This document shows, piece by piece, positions 57,891 to 64,000 of a stretch of DNA of 64,000 bases; position 1 is the first letter of the stretch; the number at the start of each line of letters is the position of its first letter. The stretch lies in the NCBI GenBank assembly GCA_963727755.1, contig CAVSHN010000020.1, positions 1 through 64,000 on the forward strand, given 5' to 3'. Made by a program: the position numbers and the translations under genes. Below the pieces are notes generated by a model. That model was not told the origin of the DNA. It worked only from the letters and a program-made list of their open reading frames with translations, and made no database searches. Source of the DNA: DASYAN01 sp963727755 (GTDB lineage: Bacteria; Chloroflexota; Ktedonobacteria; Ktedonobacterales; Ktedonobacteraceae).

Positions 57891-58540
57891 TTTATCTAGA
57901 TGCTCCTCTGTTGACCAGTCTCGTCATCGAACCCATCTTGTAGCAATACAGGGAAATCGTCATGGAGCCGATGAAAAATTATGGGGGAAGGTTAGAGGTA
58001 AATGAGGTGTTCTTTCTGCAAGGCACCATCAAGCAGTTTATTCGGCCACGTATCCTTAACTGAAGGTATTTGATTATCTTTCCAGATGGCTAGGAGATAG
58101 GGCTCGCTGAAATGTGAGACAGGAGAAATATACCCTGTCCATATCTCATAATTTAGTGTGTCTTACCTGTAAAAGACCAGTGTAAGCGACAGGGAATAGG
58201 GAAGAAGGGAAGAGCGATAGATTGACAAATCACAAATTTGTTGTTATAATGATGAGTATGGTGAGTATTCAGCGATGGCCAAACCAAATTTCTCCTCGTT
58301 TTCGATAATCTAAAATGATGCAATCTGGTGATCACCCTTTGATATACTAAAGCTAGGTTCCCCTTTGTCTGCATTGTCCTATAACGAATGCTAAGAAGAC
58401 AAATAACTTTTGGGTAACTAATTGTCACATTTGGGATTATTGAAAATACCTCGTCACACATCCCTTCAGTGGTTTCAGTTCATTGCAACGATACTCTTCG
58501 TTTCTACCCTTCACATCACTTCTTTAATAGGAGTTTAGTT
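57891..58540. other. Intergenic leader with a consensus promoter
   Basis: No gene supported. It contains the promoter at 58222-58250 and, downstream of it, a 20-codon frame (MMSMVSIQRWPNQISPRF) that could be a leader peptide but has no supporting ribosome binding site. Confidence 0.45.
58222..58250 (+). promoter_or_regulatory. Perfect consensus promoter with palindromic spacer
   Basis: TTGACA (58222-58227), 17-base spacer, TATAAT (58245-58250): an exact sigma-70 consensus. The spacer holds the palindrome ACAAATTTGT (58232-58241), a likely repressor site. Directs transcription towards the HEPN-like gene, about 290 bases downstream. Confidence 0.75.
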
Positions 58541-60048
58541 ATGTCTCAATTTGTTCCAACCCCTTCGGACCAGCTACCTGTACCTTCTGTTTCTATGGCT
58601 CAGAGTAGCAACGATCAGCCTTCATCGATACGTACCACAGATGATGCTTCCAAATCTGCAGGCGAATTTCCACTTGAGGTGCACACCATAACAGATAATA
58701 ATCATCGTTATAACGCATTTCCCTATCATTCAATAGACGTAGCTAATAACCTATTAGCGCAGTCTCAACGCAGTTTTGCTTTGATGGAAAAACCGTTATC
58801 CCTTGCAGTACAGTCCATGGCGGATACTAGCTTGCTCGCTGCTGCGATGGTCCCTCATATCTCACCAATTTCCGCAAACATATTCAGGCTTACAAAGCTT
58901 GCGCCCGAGCCACTTCTGGCACCGCGGCATGACATTTCTCAGGCTTTTGTACCTGCTGTGCTTTCTATGAATCTGCACATAGAACAGCAGCTACAACCTT
59001 TGTTTCATCCTATACACGAATTTATGATAGATGATTTTTATGCGAAAGTCGCTAGATCTTCTTCAGCTGTGGCATCAGTACTAGTGGAAACAGTACGCTC
59101 CTGCTTCACTGTTGACATAGAGCATATTACACAAAGCTTCAGGAGTGTGATACCAAGGTGGGAAGATTTTCCTCTATCAGCATTGTTGTTTCCAGAATTG
59201 AGTACGGTGAATCACATCCTCTCAATGACTTCTTTTTTGCCGGATATCAGTTGGGTCACAGATCTTACTGACCATATTAACACTATTCTCATGGCACTTC
59301 CTGATTGGGCACCGCTCAACATCAAGTGTTGGAAAGAGAGGATCAAACAACGTCTCATGACCGCCTTCAGGCTGGCTAGGCTATGTTTCGCCCCGTCTAT
59401 GTCAGAGGATCTGATGTATCAGATTGCTGATCTAATTGAGGCAAGTGGCAAACGGTCATCAATCACTCTTTTGGTTTGGAATTATTACGCTCGAAACAAT
59501 CATGCAAGGCTCCAGCAAGCAGTGGATAGATGGCAAGATAACCCAGAGTATGCACGACGCTGGCGACAAATTGTGCTCCCAGCTTTTCAGGCTCATACAA
59601 GAGGAGACTATGGCTTGTCAATCAGTGCTTTAGTACCGCTGGTCGAAGGCATTTCCAGCCATGTTGTCAAAAAGAATATGCTTTTACCCACAAAAAAACC
59701 GAAAAGAGGTTTATTAGGGCTTGGATCAACCGAACCCGTAATTCTTCGCACTTTGAAAATAGCAGGGGATGAAGATAACTTAGAAAGTGATACAACTGAC
59801 CTAACGCATTGGGTACGTGTCAAATCAGTTCTAGGATACATTGAGGATGTTTTTTGTAAGCCGCTTGAGTTTCGAAGTCGATTACGATCTTATCCATCTT
59901 GGCAATCGTCAGACTGCATCGACATGGACTATCGCATGGAATTCAAATCAACGCCATGACGGCGCTCAATTCGTTGCGTCTATTTTTGCTTCTAGACACA
60001 ATGCATAGCCTTTTACAAACCTATATCGCAAGAGGAGGCATCATGTAG
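58541..60048 (+). pseudogene. Large protein with C-terminal HEPN-like motif, frameshifted end
   Basis: Start ATG 58541 (AGGAG 9 bases upstream). About 130 disordered residues are followed by a helical body. The region WRQIVLPAFQAHTRGDYGLS and ALVPLVEGISSHVV resembles the C-terminal part of a family whose members end with an Asn-Arg-His-x3-His-Gly motif. In the main frame the protein ends at 59959 without it. In the next frame RLHRHGLSHGIQINAMTALN and SLRLFLLLDTMHSLL appear and stop at 60048, giving the R-x4-H HEPN signature. One or two shifts at about 59870-59910 would restore it. HEPN proteins are often RNases in defence or toxin systems. It lies next to the Argonaute system. Confidence 0.6.
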
Positions 60049-60206
60049 GCCAATATAAATCTCTTCATAAGTGCGTACACATGCACTTAGCTTCGCAGCA
60101 CGGTGTGCATACATTTGCTCAGTATAGCTACTAGTGTCCCTTGATACTTGCCCAAAAACCGTCGGGGCAATATCACAGGGAGTCTATCCCAAATTTCCTA
60201 TATTTG

Positions 60207-60236
60207 TTGACATTTTGTTCTAGTATGCTATACTAG
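60207..60236 (+). promoter_or_regulatory. Promoter with overlapping palindromic operator for the Argonaute operon
   Basis: TTGACA (60207-60212), 16-base spacer, TATACT (60229-60234). The palindrome CTAGTAT-GCT-ATACTAG (60220-60236) overlaps the -10 box, as expected for a repressor site. The DUF4365-APAZ start codon lies about 37 bases downstream of it. Confidence 0.75.
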
Positions 60237-60272
60237 CCAAAGTGTTGTTAAGTAATAGAGAAGAAATGGTCT

Positions 60273-61654
60273 ATGGCAAAAAAGGTTTCTCCAACAAAGT
60301 TCACGGAATGGAAAGGTCTTGATCGAATTAACGACATAGTCCATAGTATGAATTGTATCTTTCGGGAAACAAGTAAAGATGATTTTGGGATCGACGGTGA
60401 AATAGAGGTTGTACTCCCTGGTGTTGATGGAGGAAGGGTAACGCATGGTGGTATTATCAAAGTGCAATCAAAGTCAGGAGAAAGTTACGTAAAGCAAGAC
60501 TCCGATACTCATTTTTCCACTCCTATAAAACAAACTGATTTGGAAACTTGGCTAAGCGGAAATGTGCCTGTCATATTTATCGTTTATCACCCTAAAGATG
60601 ATGTGCTTTATTGGAAAGATGTCAAGGCCTATGCAAAAGCAACTCCAAAGATATTTCAGCCACCTTTCCGCATTGAGTTCGATAAGACAAAAGACAAGTT
60701 TGATGCAACATGTTATGATGCCCTATGCCATCTTGCAGAAAGCAGTCCGCCTCCTGTTTCGGTCGAAAAGCGAGAACTACTCTATTCAAATCTCCTAAAG
60801 AATCACTTGCCTCCCGCTTGCACTAACGCATGCAAGTACAACTTATCAGCAGAGTAACGATATTCGTAACCAGATCGAAGGCTATGTACCCCCATTCTGT
60901 ATTAGAGAAGGGCAACTCTACACCTTTGCGGATCTACGCGATCCCCAGTGTGTACTAAAACCCTTTTGCGAGACTACGACGATTAGAGACCTATCAGTAA
61001 GGCAATGGCTTACAAAAGAGTCGTGCGTGCGTGATTACATCTTTTTGCTGAATTCAGCTTCTCAGTAGTCATCTTCGCCGATGTGAACTACACTACAATC
61101 ATACTTATAAGCGGCATTATTTTCCTCGTCAGAATGAAACTTCTACTGAATTTAAGCGTGATTGGCTGAATGTGCGAACAGGCCATGCTGCTCGTCCCCG
61201 ACTAGTTGTGAAATACTATCAATATGGCAAAGATGCATACTGGCGTCACCTAGCCGTTAACCTGACCTTTCTCCATATCGGCGATGCTTGGTATTTACAA
61301 ATTATTCCGAAATACTTCTATACAGAAGATGGTCGAACACCTTGTGATAGTAAGAAGGTTGGAGCATACACAACAAAGGTCAAGGCTGTAGAAAGAAATA
61401 CTCACGTCCTGAACCATGTCTTGTTTTGGGCCGATGTTCTTTCTCAAAGTGGACCTGTGATTGAGCTACAACTAAACTGTAAAACAATCATGTCTATTGA
61501 AAAAATGCCTCTCTCAGGAACGGCTCACTTTGCCATAGTGAGTGATCCGGTGGCTTACGATGATGATGATGATGATGATGATGATGAGGTAGAACAACCA
61601 TCGCTTTTTGGTAATTGGAAAGAAAAACAAGGTAATGACGAATATTTCATTTGA
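60273..61654 (+). pseudogene. DUF4365 nuclease-APAZ effector of a SPARDA-like system, two frameshifts
   Basis: From ATG 60273 the first part is a DUF4365 (DREN-type) PD-(D/E)xK nuclease: DDFGIDGEIEVV, then GGIIKVQSKSGESYV, giving the acidic and Gln-x-Lys residues. That frame stops at 60857. A second frame continues ASTTYQQSNDIRNQIEGYVP, LYTFADLRDP, and VRDYIFLLNS to about 61060. A third resumes QLLSSHLRRCELHYNHTYKR, then YWRHLAVNLTFLHIGDAWYL, the APAZ domain, to 61654. Shifts lie near 60815 and 61060. A run of nine GAT codons (61559-61585) makes a poly-Asp stretch before the end. Restored about 460 residues, usual for DREN-APAZ. In such systems the Argonaute recognises invader DNA and the nuclease then degrades DNA and RNA. 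Confidence 0.8.
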
Positions 61655-63146
61655 ATACTTAAAAGAACCAAAACTTCAGTTTGGTCAATATTTTGAACAT
61701 GAAGATACCAAGACTGGGCTTGCAGAATATGGTCCCTTTGGACTATGCATTCCAGGTCTTCATCCTACTGAAATAAAATTGGGGTTTATTGGTACCAGGG
61801 AGACAATAGCTAAGGCAAAAGACTGGATTACGGAATGCAGTGCGCCTATTGAAAGCAATAATGTACAAGCACAACATAAATCCAGCGAGAAAAGAGGAGA
61901 AACACTCTTTCATGAAGGGCTAGAAACTGATCAACCTACAATGCGTCTCAATAAAATTCTTAACCGTGACTTCATTGGATTTAATCAAAACTCATCATTT
62001 CGCAGCAGCTTCCAGATGAATCCACGTTGGGATCAAGACTTCACCCCTAAAGAACTCGATAAAATCTTGCGTATAGAGCCGAAATCGTCTCGTATCTGGC
62101 AACTAGTTGACTTCTTTGAAACTTACATCAAAAGTTTGGCGACAACTAGTCCCAGACCCACTATTATTATACTTGCTCTGACAGCTGAAATAGAAGAACT
62201 TGCTGACGCGGTGCAGATTTCAGGAAATTACTATCTGAACTTTCGCCGTGCGATCAAAGGTAGGGCGATGCGTTGGGGTGTACCTATACAACTTCTACGG
62301 TATAGAACAGCTGTAGGTAAGGATAAGTCTCTTCAAGAGAAGTCTCTTCGCGCTTGGAATTTCTGCACGGCCCAGTATTACAAGGCAGATGGAGTACCTT
62401 GGAGGGTTCCTACTATAGAACCAGATACCTGTTTCATTGGAGTAAGTTTTTATGTTGCACGTGATCTCCAAGACAATATGACTATGCGTTCGAGTGTTGC
62501 GCAAGCCTTTGATCATCTAAGTCAAAGTCTCGTTCTACGTGGTGATCCTTTTTTATGGAATGAGAGAATAAAGGGTAAAAGTCCACATCTTACACAATCC
62601 GCAGCATTTACTCTGATTCAAGATACATTAAAAGCCTATAAGCAAGTAAAACGACTACCACCTCGGCGGGTGGTTATTTACAAAACATCTGAGTTTTGGG
62701 GGCCAGAACACGAACAGTATAATGAACGAGATGGCTTCTATGAGGGAATTGAGGCGATATTTGATGGCTGCGAAGCTGAATTAGTTACCCTCCGACAAAC
62801 TGGTACTCGCCTTTTTAGAGGTGGCAAGTATCCTCCTCTCCGGGGAACCTACTTTTTGTTAGAAGATAAGCAACATTTCTTATACACTGGCGGCTTTACT
62901 CCTTATCTCAACACATATCCAGGCTCATATGTGCCTGAGCCCTGGTATCTTGCAGAACATCATGGTGGCAGTGACCCAAAGGACTTATTTAGGGAAATTC
63001 TTGCCCTCACAAAGATGAATGTAAATAACTGTGGCTTTGCAGATGGTACCCCTATTACTCTTTCCTTCTCACAGAACATAGGAGAAATCATGAAGCATAT
63101 TTCTGAAGGCGACGTAGTGCGTCCAGAATACAAGTTTTACATGTGA
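61635..63146 (+). CDS. Short prokaryotic Argonaute (MID-PIWI)
   Basis: About 503 residues from ATG 61635, overlapping the APAZ gene by 20 bases; a TTG at 61608 is the alternative start. No PAZ domain. C-terminal PIWI half: PPRRVVIYKTSEFWGPEHEQ, GTRLFRGGKYPPLRGTYFLL, KMNVNNCGFADGTPITLSFS and QNIGEIMKHI, ending with the usual buried carboxyl-terminal segment (PEYKFYM). The catalytic DEDX tetrad is not evident, as in all short pAgos, which guide rather than cut. Frame is intact, in contrast to its partner. Expected to bind a small guide RNA and to trigger the APAZ-linked nuclease. Confidence 0.9.
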   Translation: MTNISFEYLKEPKLQFGQYFEHEDTKTGLAEYGPFGLCIPGLHPTEIKLGFIGTRETIAKAKDWITECSAPIESNNVQAQHKSSEKRGETLFHEGLETDQPTMRLNKILNRDFIGFNQNSSFRSSFQMNPRWDQDFTPKELDKILRIEPKSSRIWQLVDFFETYIKSLATTSPRPTIIILALTAEIEELADAVQISGNYYLNFRRAIKGRAMRWGVPIQLLRYRTAVGKDKSLQEKSLRAWNFCTAQYYKADGVPWRVPTIEPDTCFIGVSFYVARDLQDNMTMRSSVAQAFDHLSQSLVLRGDPFLWNERIKGKSPHLTQSAAFTLIQDTLKAYKQVKRLPPRRVVIYKTSEFWGPEHEQYNERDGFYEGIEAIFDGCEAELVTLRQTGTRLFRGGKYPPLRGTYFLLEDKQHFLYTGGFTPYLNTYPGSYVPEPWYLAEHHGGSDPKDLFREILALTKMNVNNCGFADGTPITLSFSQNIGEIMKHISEGDVVRPEYKFYM

Positions 63147-63290
63147 ATCGATCTCCACATGTGAAGTACTAAGAGAATTGCAGGATTAACAAAGTAACGA
63201 TAAAACAACTCCCTTAGTCTACTCGATATTTATCATACTCATAAACCCTAATAGCTAATTTACCTGTTCGTTCCCACCACATTCTGTCAA

Positions 63291-63995
63291 TTACACCCCA
63301 ACCTCACCCCGCCCACCATGCGCCACCCCCGCATCCGCAGGCCCAGGCACCAGCCGAGAACAATACGGCACCCCACACTCCATCGCCCGCTGCAACTCAT
63401 CATAAACCTCCAGAATCACACGCTTCGTACGATACTCCCCACACAACTTCACCTCCTTCTCCCGCCAGACACGGAACGTATCCATGATAAAGTCCACATC
63501 GTCTCGTGCAATACCATACAGGTGGAAATATGCCGCATCCAGTTCACAGCGCAGCAGAAAACGACGCTCATCGTCCCAGCGGAATGGCGGCCCATCGTAG
63601 CCACAGTCTTTGGCGAAGGGTTCGAGGTCCCAGGCGGTGTAGGTGAGTTCGAGGGCACGGGGGAGTATCCAATCCCCCAGAGAAACTTTAGTATCCCATT
63701 GGCATATTGCTATGTACTGCTCTGGTAGAAGGATTGGGAGTTGCTTCAAAATGAAAAAGGTCATATGAGTGCCACCAAGCTTCTGTCGTGCAAGGTAATC
63801 AAAGACAAAGGAAGATGTGCAGCAAACAAAATATATCATTGCATCAGGATTTCTGGATTCAAATATAACTAGGGGTAAAGTATGTCCACAAGGAACTCTA
63901 GGGACTATACAGAAAATGGAGGTTCTCAGAACAACAGCGTTAGCGATATCTCTAAAAGCTAGCAAGGCCTTACTATCATTTTTAGCTTCAGGCAT
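63291..63995 (-). CDS. C-terminal part of a type IIG/Eco57I-like restriction-modification enzyme (incomplete)
   Basis: Runs in from beyond base 64000; 234 residues visible. MPEAKNDSKALLAFRDIANA is inside the protein, not its start. RTSIFCIVPRVPCGHTLPLV and FVFDYLARQKLGGTHMTFFI, ILKQLPILLP belong to the target-recognition domain of N6-adenine methylase fusions; ELTYTAWDLEPFAKDCGYDG and FRWDDERRFLLRCELDAAYF, HLYGIARDD, are the typical C-terminal spacer-helix part of large Eco57I-type or defence-system methylases. Converges with the Argonaute gene, about 145 bases apart. Which defence system it belongs to needs the upstream sequence. Confidence 0.75.
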   Translation of the reverse strand: MPEAKNDSKALLAFRDIANAVVLRTSIFCIVPRVPCGHTLPLVIFESRNPDAMIYFVCCTSSFVFDYLARQKLGGTHMTFFILKQLPILLPEQYIAICQWDTKVSLGDWILPRALELTYTAWDLEPFAKDCGYDGPPFRWDDERRFLLRCELDAAYFHLYGIARDDVDFIMDTFRVWREKEVKLCGEYRTKRVILEVYDELQRAMECGVPYCSRLVPGPADAGVAHGGRGEVGV

Positions 63996-64000
63996 ATGTG

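Noticed and set aside
58153..58461. 102-codon minus-strand frame between the small gene remnant and the HEPN-like gene
   Set aside because: It runs opposite to, and across, the perfect promoter at 58222, has no ribosome binding site and no protein-like pattern.
61559..61585. CRISPR-like or tandem array
   Set aside because: It is a simple GAT codon run inside a coding frame, with no spacers; no CRISPR repeats were seen anywhere in the window.

Overview
The window looks like a chromosome segment of a multicellular, soil-type member of the Chloroflexota, most likely class Ktedonobacteria. This is inferred from gene content (an HTH-NACHT ATPase with a glycine-rich membrane tail, a DUF4012 protein in the polysaccharide cluster, a DUF6094-type methyltransferase beside a helicase, several orphan regulators). 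No rRNA, tRNA, CRISPR array or intact insertion sequence was recognised.

Region 1 (1-12.1 kb) is decayed accessory DNA: a broken LuxR-type response regulator, a broken HTH-NACHT ATPase, a frameshifted PAP2-like membrane protein, two small proteins of unknown role, a frameshifted tyrosine recombinase, an internally deleted O-methyltransferase, an orphan second RNA polymerase beta' gene with one frameshift, and a small Xre-type regulator.

Region 2 (12.1-42.75 kb) is a Wzx/Wzy-type exopolysaccharide locus. It encodes enzymes matching each step to UDP-2,3-diacetamido-2,3-dideoxy-mannuronic acid (WbpA, WbpB, WbpE, WbpD and a WecB/WbpI-type epimerase), a PglF/PglE-like dehydratase and aminotransferase pair for a 4-amino-6-deoxy sugar, an initiating phosphoglycosyl transferase, five GT4 glycosyltransferases, flippase, polymerase, Wzz/BY-kinase, CpsB phosphatase, a DUF4012 protein, an FkbM methyltransferase and a heparan-type glucuronyl C5-epimerase with a second, decayed copy. 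The locus is bracketed by an inverted pair of segments, each spanning the wbpE-wbpB junction. One end keeps whole wbpE plus a wbpB stub, the other keeps whole wbpB plus a wbpE stub. This is the signature expected of an inversion with staggered breaks, or of a duplicated operon with reciprocal loss.

Region 3 (43.5-55.5 kb) is a plus-strand module resembling the replication and recombination core of a plasmid or integrative element: OmpR-type DNA-binding protein, TOPRIM primase-like protein, RadC, a Rad52/Sak-like annealing protein, a DUF6094-type methyltransferase, an SF2 helicase and uncharacterised genes. Several genes are preceded by a strong hairpin.

Region 4 (55.7-64 kb) is a defence-type island: a small Xre regulator, a DUF6978-DUF1828 gene pair lying between two partial copies of a small gene, a large protein with a C-terminal HEPN-like motif behind a consensus promoter, a SPARDA-like short Argonaute system (DUF4365 nuclease-APAZ plus short pAgo) behind a promoter with a palindromic operator, and the C-terminus of an Eco57I/type IIG-like restriction-modification enzyme running off the edge.

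A recurring oddity is the number of single-base frameshifts, most of them one extra base, in otherwise well-preserved genes. Some genes, such as the NACHT ATPase, the second C5-epimerase and the methyltransferase, are clearly decayed. Others, such as rpoC, wbpA and the DUF4365-APAZ gene, might be sequence errors and should be checked against reads.
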